NCBI GenBank assembly: GCA_963767475.1
Contig: CAVYEI010000006.1
Span: 1 to 64,000, forward strand
From: WHSW01 sp963767475
GTDB lineage: Bacteria > Actinomycetota > Thermoleophilia > Solirubrobacterales > 70-9
Direction: 5' to 3'
DNA length: 64,000 nt
Positions 52,922 to 63,081 of this stretch are shown here, piece after piece. Under the pieces are notes generated by a model. That model searched no databases. It was not told the DNA's origin and saw only the letters and a program-made list of their open reading frames with translations. Each line of letters begins with the position of its first letter. Positions within the stretch are counted from its first letter, which is position 1. The translations under genes and the position numbers were made by a program.

Positions 52922-54015
52922 GTGCGGAGCGTGCGGATCGGCTCGCGGGCCTCGTCGCCGAGGAGGGGCTCGAGCAGCTGATCGCCGGCGATCTCGTGCG
53001 CCCGGGCGACTCGGCCGGCGACGCGACGGCGAACATCCGCTGGCTCACCGGCTTCACCGGCAGCAGCGCCCTGGTCGTGATCGGCCCCGAGACGAGGGTC
53101 TTCGTCACCGACTTTCGCTACACCGAGCAGGCGGCCCAGCAGACGGGCGGCGCGTTCGAGATCGTGATCGCCGCCAGCCGGCTGCTGCCGGAGCTGGCGT
53201 CGCGGCTCGAGGGCAAGGTCGGCTTCGACGACGCGGCGACCAGCGTCGCCAACTTGCGCAAGCTCGAGGAGGAACTGGGGGAAGGGGTCGAGCTGACCGC
53301 CGCGGGCGGCCTGGTCGAGCGGCTTCGCCGCCGAAAGGACGAGGCCGAGGTGGCGGCGATCGCCGAGGCCGCGCGGATCACCGACGACGCCTACGAGCAC
53401 GTCCTCGCCGCCGGCCTTGCCGGGCGCAGCGAGCTCGAGGTCGCCGGCGCCGCCCACGCGCGGATCCGCGAGCTCGGCGCCGAGCCCTCGTTCCCGGCGA
53501 TCGTCGCCGCTGGGGAGAACGGCGCCCGCCCGCATGCGGAGCCCTCCGAGCGCGAGATCGTTCCCGGCGACCTGGTCGTCTGGGACATGGGTGCGACCGT
53601 CGATGGCTACTGCTCGGACTGCACCAGGACCTTCGCCGTCGGCGAGATCGGCGAGGCGGCGCGCGAGGCCTATGAGCTCGTGCGCGCCGCCCAGGCCGCC
53701 GGCCTCGAGGCGATCAAGCCCGGGATCGGCGGCGAGCAGGCCGACGAGGCCGCGCGCGCGGTGATCGAGGACGGCGGCCACGGTGATCACTTCGGCCACG
53801 GTCTCGGCCATGGAGTCGGGATCGAGGTCCACGAGGCGCCGCGGCTGGGCAAGACCTCCGACGACGTGCTCGAGGTGGGCGACGTGGTCACCGTCGAGCC
53901 CGGCGTCTACGTGCCGGGCGAGTTCGGGATCCGGATCGAGGACCTGGTCGTGGTCACCGACGACGGTCACCGCAACCTGAGCTCGGTCGGCAAGGACCTG
54001 AGGATCGTCGATTGA
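52918..54015 (+). CDS. pepQ: Xaa-Pro aminopeptidase / dipeptidase (M24)
   Basis: 365 residues from GTG 52918. A creatinase-like N-terminal domain (about 1-130, with IRWLTGFTGSSALVVIGP) precedes the pita-bread domain. Metal ligands are Asp in VVWDMGATVDGYCSDCTRTF (two Asp), His in FGHGLGHGVGIEVHE, and Glu in VVTVEPGVYVPGEFGIRIED (two). It cleaves X-Pro bonds. aroQ-pepQ-efp-nusB is a common gram-positive order. Here efp and nusB come 7.6 kb later, after an insertion of seven other genes. Confidence 0.92.
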   Translation: MSAERADRLAGLVAEEGLEQLIAGDLVRPGDSAGDATANIRWLTGFTGSSALVVIGPETRVFVTDFRYTEQAAQQTGGAFEIVIAASRLLPELASRLEGKVGFDDAATSVANLRKLEEELGEGVELTAAGGLVERLRRRKDEAEVAAIAEAARITDDAYEHVLAAGLAGRSELEVAGAAHARIRELGAEPSFPAIVAAGENGARPHAEPSEREIVPGDLVVWDMGATVDGYCSDCTRTFAVGEIGEAAREAYELVRAAQAAGLEAIKPGIGGEQADEAARAVIEDGGHGDHFGHGLGHGVGIEVHEAPRLGKTSDDVLEVGDVVTVEPGVYVPGEFGIRIEDLVVVTDDGHRNLSSVGKDLRIVD

Positions 54016-54044
54016 GACCGGGCGCCACGGGGTAAGCGCGACCG

Positions 54045-55121
54045 ATGGACCCCGACGCCGGCCATCAGCTGCTGCAGGAGCTGAACGGCTGGCGACCGCA
54101 GGGCGGGGTGCTCTCGGTGTACGTCGTCATCGACCCGGCCGACCGCAGCGACGGCTGGAGGATCGAGCTTCGCCACGCGCTCGAGGGCCTCGACGAGGAC
54201 GCCGGCGCGCGCGTGCTCGCCCGTTTCCCCGAAGGGGCGCCGCCGCCGTCGGGGCGGATCCAGGCCGGGTTCGTCGAGCTCGGCGAGGGCAAGCGGCGCG
54301 ACAAGCGCGAGCTCTGGAACAGCTATCAGTCCGGCTTCGCCCGCACCGTGGCCTTCGAGCGGCCGCGGCCCTACCTGGCGCCGCTGGTCCAGCTGCTCGA
54401 CGAGGGCTGGCCGCTGGGGGTCGTCGTCGTCGCGCTGGAGCGGGTCAGGGTGCTCGAGTGGGCGGTCGGGGAGATCGAGGAGCTCGCCGGCTGGGAGCTG
54501 GAGGTGACCAGCCTCGATTGGCAGGAGCGCAAGGCGCCGCGTGTCGACCCCGCCCGCGGCACCTCGACCAGCGCCTCCGGCCGCGACCAGTATGAGGAGC
54601 GATTGGAGCACAACCGGGCGGCGTTCCTGCGCCAGGCGGGCAGGCTGATCGCCTCGCGCTACGGCGACCGCCCCTGGCGCGACCTGGTCGTGATCGGTGA
54701 GGGCGATCGGCCGAAGCTCTTGCGGGCCGGCGTCGGCAGCCCTGCGCGGCGAGTCCAGGAGATCCAGCACGACCTGATCCGCGCCCGGCCGGCCGAGATC
54801 GGCGCTCGAGTCGAGCAGGAGCTCGAGCAGATCAACCGCGCCCGCGAGCTCGAGCTGATCGCGACGATCGAGGAGGCGATCGGCGCCGAGCCCGGGGTCG
54901 CGCTCGGATCCGACGAGGTGCTGGTGGCGCTCGAGCAGGCGCGCGTCCATCACGCGATCTACGACGCGACGCGCGAGTGGGAGCGCCGCGACGGGGTCGA
55001 GCTCTCGGAGTTGATGATCGAGCGGGCCCTGGGCTCTCGCGCCGGGGTGACCCCGGTCGAGGGCGTGGCGGCGGCCGCGCTCGAGAGCCGCGACGGCGCC
55101 GCCGCGCTACTGCGGTATTAG
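54045..55121 (+). CDS. Bacterial archaeo-eukaryotic release-factor-like protein (baeRF/VLRF1 family)
   Basis: 358 residues. The sequence GGVLSVYVVIDPADRSDGWRIELRHAL at the start, SGFARTVAFERPRPYLAPLVQLLDEGWPLGVVVVALERVRVLEW (nascent L30e-like/RNase H-like strand), WRDLVVIGEGDRPKLL and ALGSDEVLVALEQARVHHAIYD match the eRF1 middle and C-terminal domain layout of the baeRF group. There is no GGQ motif, so it is not a standard release factor; a role in ribosome rescue is only suggested for this group. Name uncertain. 29 bases after pepQ. Confidence 0.7.
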   Translation: MDPDAGHQLLQELNGWRPQGGVLSVYVVIDPADRSDGWRIELRHALEGLDEDAGARVLARFPEGAPPPSGRIQAGFVELGEGKRRDKRELWNSYQSGFARTVAFERPRPYLAPLVQLLDEGWPLGVVVVALERVRVLEWAVGEIEELAGWELEVTSLDWQERKAPRVDPARGTSTSASGRDQYEERLEHNRAAFLRQAGRLIASRYGDRPWRDLVVIGEGDRPKLLRAGVGSPARRVQEIQHDLIRARPAEIGARVEQELEQINRARELELIATIEEAIGAEPGVALGSDEVLVALEQARVHHAIYDATREWERRDGVELSELMIERALGSRAGVTPVEGVAAAALESRDGAAALLRY

Positions 55122-55156
55122 TCTGCCGCCGGCAAGCGACGAGGAGGAGAAAACAA

Positions 55157-55789
55157 ATGGCGATCACGGTCGAGAGCGACAGCTTCGGTCACGGCGAGCG
55201 GGTGCCCGAGGAGCATTCGTTCGGGGTCCCCGACGGCGAGGGCAAGGCGGCGGCCGAGGGCGGCAACCGCAGCCCTCACCTGCGCTGGTCCGGCCATCCC
55301 GAGGGCACCGAGTCGTTCGCGCTGATCGTCCACGACCCCGATGTCCCGGCCGATCCCACCGACGTCAACCAGGAGGGCAAGACTCTGCCCGAAGACCAGG
55401 AGCGCGCCGACTTCGCCCACTGGCTCCTGGTCGACATCTCACCCGACGTCACCGAGCTGCCCGAGGGCGCGGGCTCGACCGAGATCGTCGTCGGCGGCAA
55501 GCCGCCGGGCGAGAGCGAGCACGGCGTCGCCGGCGTCAACAGCTACACCGACTTCCTCGCCGGTGACCCCGACATGGAGGGAACCTACGGCCACTACGAC
55601 GGCCCCTTCCCGCCCTTCAACGACGAGCGCCTGCACCACTACCACTTCACCGTCTACGCGCTCGACGTGCCCAGCCTCGGGCTCGAGGGCGAGTTCAAGC
55701 TCGACGACGTCCGCGGGGCGATCGAGGGGCACGTGCTCGACCAGGGCGAGCTGGTCGCCACCTACACGCTGAACGAGGAGCTGCTCTAG
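55157..55789 (+). CDS. YbhB/YbcL-type phosphatidylethanolamine-binding-like protein
   Basis: 210 residues. PEBP signatures are SPHLRWSGHPEGTESFALIVHDPDVP (the anion-binding DPD pattern), FAHWLLVDISPDVTELPEGAGS, YGHYDGPFPPFNDERLHHYHFTVYALDVPSL and a C-terminal helix-strand GELVATYTL. An insertion of about 20 residues (ADPTDVNQEGKTLPEDQERAD) lies between the first motifs, longer than in E. coli YbhB. AGGAGGAG precedes ATG 55157 by 8 bases, a strong ribosome binding site. Ligand unknown. Confidence 0.9.
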   Translation: MAITVESDSFGHGERVPEEHSFGVPDGEGKAAAEGGNRSPHLRWSGHPEGTESFALIVHDPDVPADPTDVNQEGKTLPEDQERADFAHWLLVDISPDVTELPEGAGSTEIVVGGKPPGESEHGVAGVNSYTDFLAGDPDMEGTYGHYDGPFPPFNDERLHHYHFTVYALDVPSLGLEGEFKLDDVRGAIEGHVLDQGELVATYTLNEELL

Positions 55790-55804
55790 GCGGACGGGGC
55801 GCGC

Positions 55805-56860
55805 TCAGCGCGCCAGATCGACGCCGGGCTCGACTGAGCTGGCGAAGGCGACCAGTAGCTCGACCGTCGCCTCGACATCGGCGAGGTCGACGAGCTCGAC
55901 CGGCGAGTGCATGTAGCGCAGCGGGATCGAAACCAGCCCGGTCGGGATTCCGGCGCGGGAGATCTGGTAGGCGTCGGCGTCGGTCCCGGTCCAGCGCCCG
56001 GAGGCCTCGATCGTGTGCTCGATCCCCTCCCGCTCGGCCGTGGCGGCGAGCAGCTCGAAGACCTTCGGCGACAGCGTCGCACCGCGACCGATCACCGGGC
56101 CGGAGCCGAGCGGGTGGCTGCCCGACTCCTTCTCCTCGACGCCGGGGGCGTCGGTGGCGTGGGTGACGTCGACGACGACGGCGATCTCGGGCTCGAGCAG
56201 GTAGGCGGAGGTGCGGGCGCCGTTGATCCCGATCTCCTCCTGGACCGCGGCAACCCCGGCGACGCTGGCCGCGTGGCCGCCGCGTTCGCCACAGCGACGG
56301 GCGACCTCGAGCGCGACGTAGGAGCCGAGGCGGTTGTCGAGCGAGCGAGAGGCAAGACGCTCGCCGGCGAGCGCCAGCGGCTCGGCGTCGATCACGACCG
56401 GGTCGCCGATTCGCAGCATCGTCAGCGCTTCCTCGCCATCGGCGGCGCCGATGTCGATGTGGAGGCCGTCGAGCTCGACCGCTTTCTTCTTCTGGTCGTC
56501 CTTGAGCAGGTGAACGGGCTTGCGACCGACGACCCCGGGCACGGCGCCGTCGCGCGTCTGCACCTCGACCCGCTGGCCGACCAGGATCTGCGCGTCCCAG
56601 CCGCCGATCGGAATGAACCAGGCAAAGCCCTTCTCGTCGACGTGGGTGATCGCGAGCCCGATCTCGTCGATGTGGCCGACGATCGCCACCAGCGGCTTCT
56701 CGTTCTCGCCCGCGACCCTGGCGATCGAGGAGCCGATCCGGTCGACCTCGAGCTCGGCGAACGAGGCCGCTTCGCGCCAGACGCCCGCTGCCGGCCCTTC
56801 GTAGCCGGACGGCGACGGCGCCCGCAAAAGCTTGTCGAGCAGCTCAGGTATCTCTCCCAT
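55805..56860 (-). CDS. M42-family glutamyl/leucyl aminopeptidase
   Basis: 351 residues from ATG 56860. Di-metal ligands are His in VGHIDEIGLAI, Asp in SLDNRLGSYVALEV, the EE pair in VQEEIGINGAR, Asp in AVVVDVTHATD, and His in YMHSPVELV (last). This is the M42 (PepA/TET-like) pattern. It forms large tetrahedral particles that trim peptides. ATG 56860 is chosen because the open frame upstream does not resemble the family. It is convergent with the PEBP gene and follows the DUF2248 peptidase on the same strand by 19 bases. Confidence 0.9.
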   Translation of the reverse strand: MGEIPELLDKLLRAPSPSGYEGPAAGVWREAASFAELEVDRIGSSIARVAGENEKPLVAIVGHIDEIGLAITHVDEKGFAWFIPIGGWDAQILVGQRVEVQTRDGAVPGVVGRKPVHLLKDDQKKKAVELDGLHIDIGAADGEEALTMLRIGDPVVIDAEPLALAGERLASRSLDNRLGSYVALEVARRCGERGGHAASVAGVAAVQEEIGINGARTSAYLLEPEIAVVVDVTHATDAPGVEEKESGSHPLGSGPVIGRGATLSPKVFELLAATAEREGIEHTIEASGRWTGTDADAYQISRAGIPTGLVSIPLRYMHSPVELVDLADVEATVELLVAFASSVEPGVDLAR

Positions 56861-56879
56861 GATCCGCACCCTACCCCGC

Positions 56880-57905
56880 TTAGCGCTGGCCATCCGGCCA
56901 GAACCTGCACTCGACCAGGTCGTGCGCGAGCTCCAGCTTTTCGACCACTGGACCCCGGAGTACGAACGGGTAGAGGTCACGGCGGCCCATGCTGCGGTTG
57001 AGCGCGTTGAGCGCGTAGGTGAGCGGCAGCCACTCGCCGAGGATTTCCTCGAACGACCGCAGGCCGGTCCTCGGCGCCGAGGAGAGGTCGCGGCCGGGAC
57101 CCAGGGCGGCGACGGCCTCCGGCCCGAGCACCCGCAGCCGGTAGGCGGCGGCCGTCTGCAACGTGTCGCGGATGTGGAGGTAGTGGGAGAAGGTTTCCGC
57201 CCAGTCCTCGGCCGGGTGCATCGCCGCGTAGGCGCTGACGAACCGTTCGGCCCAGTCCGGGGGCGGGCCGTGCTCGTAGTGGCGCTCGAGCGCCTGTTCG
57301 TAGTCGGCCCGTTCGTCGCCGAACAGGCCCCGGGCGCGCTCGCGCGCCGCCTCGTCCGGGGCCAGGATCGGCCAGTAGTAGTGACCGACCTCGTGGCGCA
57401 GATGCCCGAGCACGGTCCGGTAGGGCTCGCGCAGCTGCTGACGGCGCGCCTCGCGCCGAGCGTCGTCGGACTCGGCGAGGTCGAGGGTGATGACGCCGTT
57501 CGCGTGGCCGGTGGTGACCGGGCGGCCGGCGCTGGAGAGGAGGTCGAAGGTGAGCCCGCCGTCGCGGTCGCGGTAGCCCTCGATCGGCAGCCCGAGCTCG
57601 CCGAGCTCGAACAGCAACCAGCGCTTCGCCGCCTCCGCCCGGGCCAGCTCCGCCATCCCCTCGCGATCGTCGTCGGCGGCCCGGGTGCGGGTGAGACGGC
57701 AGCTGAAACAGAGCTCGTCTTGCCCGGTCACGAGCCAGTTGCAGCCGACGACGCCGACGTTGGCACAGCGAAGGAGTGCGTCTTCACCCAGGGTCAGCAG
57801 CTCGCGCTCTTTCCAATCGAAGCCGAGCGCGGCGCCGCAGTGAAGACAGGTCGTGTTCTCGAAGAAGACGAGCTGGGCGCAGTTCTGGCAGGCGAAGGTC
57901 CTCAT
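56880..57905 (-). CDS. Zinc-ribbon putative metallopeptidase (DUF2248-like)
   Basis: 341 residues. Zinc ribbon CQNC (6-9) ... CLHC (20-23) is followed by further Cys (CANVGVVGCNWL, CFSCRL). The HExxH active-site motif is LRHEVGHYYWP (about residues 170-180), with a later DWAETFSHYLHI holding the third ligand. The layout matches the DUF2248 group of putative zinc-binding metallopeptidases. Targets are not known. It may be cotranscribed with the M42 peptidase. Confidence 0.85.
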   Translation of the reverse strand: MRTFACQNCAQLVFFENTTCLHCGAALGFDWKERELLTLGEDALLRCANVGVVGCNWLVTGQDELCFSCRLTRTRAADDDREGMAELARAEAAKRWLLFELGELGLPIEGYRDRDGGLTFDLLSSAGRPVTTGHANGVITLDLAESDDARREARRQQLREPYRTVLGHLRHEVGHYYWPILAPDEAARERARGLFGDERADYEQALERHYEHGPPPDWAERFVSAYAAMHPAEDWAETFSHYLHIRDTLQTAAAYRLRVLGPEAVAALGPGRDLSSAPRTGLRSFEEILGEWLPLTYALNALNRSMGRRDLYPFVLRGPVVEKLELAHDLVECRFWPDGQR

Positions 57906-59824
57906 CGCGGGCGAGGCTAGCTGCTGGCGTTTGCGCCGGACCTCGACGCGATGGACGGGTCCTGACCCGTCCGCTAGGCTGAGCTCGAAGGGGCACGGAA
58001 GCTACCCCTCTAGGGAGACTTTGAAGATCGGCATCGGCTCACGGGTTCGGACGCAGCGGGGGACAATTCTGGCTGCGGCCACCGTGGTTATTGCGGGAGT
58101 ATTCGGCGCAACCTTCGCCCTCGCCGGCGACCGGGGGCCGGCCCCGCGCGATCTCGGCGGCACCTGCTTCGGCCAGCGGGCGACGATCCTCGGCACTTCG
58201 GGCAGCGACGACCTCTCGGGCACCGGCCATGCCGACGTCATCCTCGGCTTCGGCGGCGATGACGAGCTCGACGGCGGCGGTGGGAGCGACATCCTCTGCG
58301 GCGGCGGTGGCGAGGACGAGCTCTCCGGCCGTGGCGGCGGCGACCGGCTCAACGGCGGTCGCGACGATGACGCGATCGCCGGCGGCAGCGGCCCGGACCA
58401 GCTCAAGGGGCGCGGTGGCGACGATGCGCTCGGCGGCGGTGGCGGCAACGACAAGCTTGGCGGCGGCCACGGCAATGACGCGTGCGACGGAGGCCCGGGC
58501 ACCGACCGCACCCGCACGTGCGAGACCGATGAGGACGATGAAGGCGGCGGTGGAGACCCGAACCGCGCTCCGCTGGCCAGCGACGACACCGATTCCACCG
58601 ACGAGGCGACCGCCAAGTCGATTCCCGTGCTCGCCAACGACACCGACGCCGACGGCGACACGCTCACGGTGCAGTCGGTCGGCGGCTCGCCGACCGGCGC
58701 GGTGACGATCACCGCGCGGCGGCACGGCGATCAACTACGACCCCAACGGCCAGCTCGAGTCGCTCGCCGCGGGCGCCACCGAAACCGTCTCCTTCACCTA
58801 CGAGATCACGGACGGCAACGACGGCACCGATGCGGCGACGGTGGCGATCACCGTCAACGGAACCGAGGACGGACCGCTCGCGGTGAACGACTCGGCGACC
58901 CTCGACGAGGACGCGCCGGCGACCGCGGTCGACGTGCTCAGCAACGACGGCGACATCGACGGCGGCCCGGTATTCGTCGCCTCGAAGACCAACGGCGCCC
59001 ACGGCGACGTTGCGATCACCGGCGGGGGCACCGGCCTCACCTACCTGCCCGACGCCGACTACTGCGGCCCGGACTCGTTCACCTACACGCTCAACGGAGG
59101 CTCGACGGCGACCGTCTCGATCACCGTCACCTGCGTCGACGACCCCGGCACCGCCGTCGATGACTCGGCGACTGTCGCCGAGGACTCCGGCGCCACCGAG
59201 ATCGACGTCGGCACCAACGACAACGACATCGACGGAAGCTTGATCACCAGCGTCACCCAGCCGGCGAACGGCACAGTCGAGATCACCGGCGGCGGCGAAA
59301 GCGTCAGCTACACCCCGGACCTCGACTTCTGTTCGCCACCCGCCGACGCCTTCACCTACACCGTGCAGGGCGGCTCGACCGGCACGGTCACGGTCACCGT
59401 CGACTGTCAGAACGACCCCCCGGTCAACTCCGTCCCCGAGGCACAGTCCCCCGATGAGGACAACAACCTCGCCTTCTCCTTCGGCAACGGGAACCTGATC
59501 GAGGTCTCCGACATCGATGCCGGCGCGGCGAGCCTCGAAGTCACCCTGACCGCGACCCACGGCACGCTGTCGCTCAGCGGCACCGCCGGGCTCGCGTTCA
59601 GCGCCGGCGACGGCACGAGCGACGCGACGATGACCTTCACCGGCACGGCGGCGGCGATCAACTCGGCGCTCGCCGGACTCACCTACGACCCCGACAACAA
59701 CTACAACGGCCCGGCATCGGTCGGGATCGTCACCGACGACCAGGGCAACACCGGCGCCGGCGGGGCTCAGTCGGCCGCAGATGGGATCCCGATCACGATC
59801 AACGCGGTCGACGACGACCCGGAA

Positions 59825-60042
59825 GCCGTCGACGACACCAAGACCGTTGACGAGGACGACCCGCCGACGACTGTCGACGTGCTCGCCAACGACACCGACG
59901 TCGATGGCGGCCCGATGACGATCGACGCGGTGACCCAGCCGGCCAACGGCACGGTCGTCAACAACGGCTCAGACCTCACCTACGAGCCCGACGACGACTA
60001 CTGCAACGACGGCTCGCCCACGGACGACTTCACCTACACGCT
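59825..60042 (+). repeat. 218-bp perfect direct repeat, copy A
   Basis: Bases 59825-60042 are identical to 60491-60708 (offset 666, 222 codons), after which the copies differ at scattered third positions. The repeat encodes one Ig-like module (DDTKTVDEDDPPTTVDVLAN onward). Flanking modules are only partly similar, so this is recent duplication or gene conversion and a likely spot for assembly collapse. Confidence 0.9.
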
Positions 60043-60490
60043 CAACGGCGGCTCGGTCGCCGACGTCGAGGTCACCGTCGATTGCGAGAACGACGCCCCG
60101 GTGAACACCGTGCCCGGCGCCCAGTCGACGAACGAGGACACCGGCTTGACCTTCCTCAACGCGTTCTCGGTCGCCGATGTCGACGCGGGCGCCGGCGACC
60201 TCGAGGTCACGCTCACGGCCACTCACGGGACGGTCACGCTGGCTTCGACCACCGGACTCGCGTTCGGCGCCGGCGATGGCACCGCCGACGCGACGATGAC
60301 CTTCAGCGGGACTCTCGCCGAGCTCAACGCCGCCCTCGACGACGTCACCTACGACCCCGACGACAACTACAACGGCCCCGCCTCGCTGCAGATGGTCACC
60401 AACGACCAGGGCAACACCGGCGCCGGCGGCGCTCAGTCGGACACCGACGGCGTCGCGATCACAGTCGAGCCAGTCGACGACGATCCCGAC

Positions 60491-60708
60491 GCCGTCGACG
60501 ACACCAAGACCGTTGACGAGGACGACCCGCCGACGACTGTCGACGTGCTCGCCAACGACACCGACGTCGATGGCGGCCCGATGACGATCGACGCGGTGAC
60601 CCAGCCGGCCAACGGCACGGTCGTCAACAACGGCTCAGACCTCACCTACGAGCCCGACGACGACTACTGCAACGACGGCTCGCCCACGGACGACTTCACC
60701 TACACGCT
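60491..60708 (+). repeat. 218-bp perfect direct repeat, copy B
   Basis: Second copy of the perfect repeat that begins at 59825. The first difference after it is CTC versus CTG at about 60709 (Leu/Leu within TYTLNGG), followed by further synonymous changes. Confidence 0.9.
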
Positions 60709-61630
60709 GAACGGCGGCTCGGTCGCCGACGTCGAGGTCACCGTCGACTGCCAGAACGACGCTCCGGTGAACACCGTCCCCGGCGCCCAGTCGACGAACG
60801 AGGACACCAACCTCGTCCTCTCGTCGGGGAACGGCAACGCGATCTCGACCAGTGACGGCGACGCCGGGTCGGATGACCTCGAGGTCACGCTGACGGCCAC
60901 CCAGGGCACGGTCACGCTGGCTTCGACCACCGGACTCACGTTCAGCGCCGGCGACGGGACGGCCGATGTGACGACGACCTTCACCGGCAGCGCGACGGAC
61001 ATCAACGCGGCGCTCGCCAGCCTCACCTACGACCCCGACGACGACTACGACGGCCCGGCCTCGCTTCAGATCGTCACCGACGATCAGGGCAACAACGGCG
61101 CCGGCGGCGCGCAGACCGACACCGACAGCGTCGCGATCACGGTCAACGCCATCAACGACGCGCCGGAGCTCGACCTCGACACCGGCGCGGGTGGCACCGG
61201 GTCCGACGCGACCTTCGAGGAGACCGACCCGCACACCGGCAACGGCGTCCAGCTCGCGCCGATCGCCGAGATCACAGACGTCGACGACACGAACATCGAG
61301 TCGGCGAGCGCGACGCTCACCAACCGCCTCGACGGCGACGCGTTCGAGTCGCTCGCGGCTGACGCGGGCGCCACCGGGATCACGGTCGGTTACACGGAGG
61401 AGACCGGCCTCCTCGAGCTCAGCGGCTCGGAGCCGATCGCCGACTACGAGCAGGTCCTGCGGTCGATCCTCTACGACAACACCGACAACCCGCCCGACTC
61501 CGCCGACCGCCTGATCGACGTCGTGGTCAACGACGGCGACGGGGGCTCGAACACAGCCGTCGCCACGGTGGAGGTAGTGCCGCTGATCTGAGCCCCTCCG
61601 GGCGCGATCCCGGCGCTACCCTCCTCGACC

Positions 61631-62191
61631 GTGATCTCCACCAACCAGTTCAAGAACGGTTCCCACATCGAGGTCGACGGCACGATCTGGCGGATCGTCG
61701 ACTTCCAGCACGTGAAGCCCGGCAAGGGCGGGGCCTTCGTGCGCACGAAGCTGCGCCGGGTCGAGGACGGCAACGTCGTCGACAAGACCTTTCGCGCCGG
61801 GGAGAAGTTCCGCCCGGTGCGCACCGAGACCAAGCGGATGCAGTACCTCTACGACTCCGGCGACGCCGCCGTGTTCATGGACACCGAGTCCTATGAGCAG
61901 CTCGAGATCGCGCGCGACGGGATCGCCGACGAGCTGCAGTGGGTGCTGCCGAACGACAACGTCGAGCTGCTGCTGGTCGATGAACGCCCCGCCGGCGTCC
62001 AGGTCGCCAGCGCCGTCGACATGACCGTCTCCAAGACCGACCCGGGCCTCAAGGGCGACACCGCCTCCGGCGGAGGGACGAAGCCGGCGACGCTCGAGTC
62101 CGGCGTCATCGTCCAGGTGCCGCTGTTCGTCAACGAGGGCGACCGCGTCCGCGTCGACACCCGCTCGGGCGAGTACGTCTCCCGCGCGTAG
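61631..62191 (+). CDS. efp: Elongation factor P
   Basis: 186 residues from GTG 61631. The three-domain EF-P is complete: N-terminal KOW-like domain with the loop HVKPGKGGAFVRTKLRRV, where the Lys between PG and GG is the position modified in other bacteria, then VFMDTESYEQLEI and the C-terminal OB domain (TKPATLESGVIVQVPLFVNEGDRVRVDTRSGEYVSR). It relieves stalling at polyproline, which fits a genome whose proteins contain many PPx runs (for example mltG and the 46467 protein). No modifying enzyme gene is nearby. Confidence 0.97.
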   Translation: MISTNQFKNGSHIEVDGTIWRIVDFQHVKPGKGGAFVRTKLRRVEDGNVVDKTFRAGEKFRPVRTETKRMQYLYDSGDAAVFMDTESYEQLEIARDGIADELQWVLPNDNVELLLVDERPAGVQVASAVDMTVSKTDPGLKGDTASGGGTKPATLESGVIVQVPLFVNEGDRVRVDTRSGEYVSRA

Positions 62192-62199
62192 GCCTTGGC

Positions 62200-63000
62200 T
62201 CAGTCCTTGCCGAGGCGGACGAAGCGCGCCGTCACGTCGGTGTTAGTGATGTTGGCGCTGGTGTAGGTCTGGCCGTAGTTCAAAACCGCCCGCTTGGAAT
62301 CCCCGATCACGATCGCCTTGCGTGTGCCGAAGATCTGCTTCTTGGTGAGCCTGCCGATCTTGGTCTTCAAAAAGTGGGGGAAGGTGTAAAGAAGCCATCC
62401 CGAGTCGCCGGCGTGTTGATCGTCGCTGCCGCAGAGATAGGCGGGATTTTCGGTCGCGGCGCTCTCGGGTCCCTGGCTCGGGGTTGTGTCGAGCAGCAAC
62501 TGGCCATTGCCGCCGTTGAAGAAGAGGCCGAGCGGGCTGTTGACCGGGAACGTGGTGTTGCAGTTCGTTTGACTGGGAGCGAAGCGTCCGCGGCACTGCG
62601 GACTCGGACCTTGCTCGTCGTAGGCGCCCGAGACCGTCCGGGAGACCGTGCCGGCGACAGCGAGGGTCGTATCCGTGATCGGATGGCCCTGCCTTCGCAT
62701 CAGCACGACCCGGCCGAACCGCTCGAACACCATCGTCACGCCCTTGCCGCGGGCGAAGTTCCAGCTTTCCTCGGTGTCGATATCGATCTCGTACGTGCAC
62801 TCGCCGTACTGGATCGCGCCGTCGATCGACGACTCGGACTTCTGACTGCCCTCGACAACGAGCTGGAACTTCGCCGTGTCGTCGGGCTTGCCGAGGCCCG
62901 GGACGTCGGGGATCTCGGGAGGCTCGGGGATGCCCTGCGCGCCGACGTTGGCGACGAGGAGGAGCGAAAGCAGAGCGGCCGACACGATCAAAGCTCTCAT
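62200..63000 (-). CDS. Secreted protein of unknown function
   Basis: 266 residues with a signal peptide (about 1-21, ALIVSAALLSLLLVANVGA) and a Pro-rich start (GIPEPPEIPDVPGLGKPDD). The mature part is beta-rich with four Cys (GECTYEI, PQCRGRF, TNCNTTF, YLCGSDD), consistent with disulfides outside the cell. Segments include FQLVVEGSQKSESSIDG and WLLYTFPHFLKTKIGRLTKKQ. I do not recognise a domain. It lies on the minus strand between efp and nusB. Confidence 0.65.
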   Translation of the reverse strand: MRALIVSAALLSLLLVANVGAQGIPEPPEIPDVPGLGKPDDTAKFQLVVEGSQKSESSIDGAIQYGECTYEIDIDTEESWNFARGKGVTMVFERFGRVVLMRRQGHPITDTTLAVAGTVSRTVSGAYDEQGPSPQCRGRFAPSQTNCNTTFPVNSPLGLFFNGGNGQLLLDTTPSQGPESAATENPAYLCGSDDQHAGDSGWLLYTFPHFLKTKIGRLTKKQIFGTRKAIVIGDSKRAVLNYGQTYTSANITNTDVTARFVRLGKD

Positions 63001-63081
63001 CCTCGTGCCGGTAATAGATCGACCCTACTCCGATGCCGTGGTCACCGGGCTGCGCCGGGCGCACCGCGTAGGCTCCAGGCC

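Larger units (their letters stand above)
58021..61591 (+). pseudogene. Large secreted RTX plus tandem cadherin-like/VCBS repeat protein, one frameshift
   Basis: TTG 58021 (AGGGAG 3 bases upstream) opens a signal peptide (RGTILAAATVVIAGVFGATFALA), an RTX region (about residues 50-165, GGDDELDGGGG-like) and a NDTDADGDTL-type repeat. Near 58716 (ACCGCGCGGCGG) an extra base moves the frame. The next frame continues without loss (INYDPNGQLESLAAGATETVSFTYEITDG and on) to 61591. Restoring the frame gives about 1189 residues: five Ig-like repeats of tandem-95 type (NDTDVDGGPMTIDAVTQPANGT) alternating with three EVTLTATHGTVTL modules and a final domain of about 140 residues. No anchor is seen. A single shift in otherwise clean coding suggests an error or a very young mutation. 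Confidence 0.75.
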
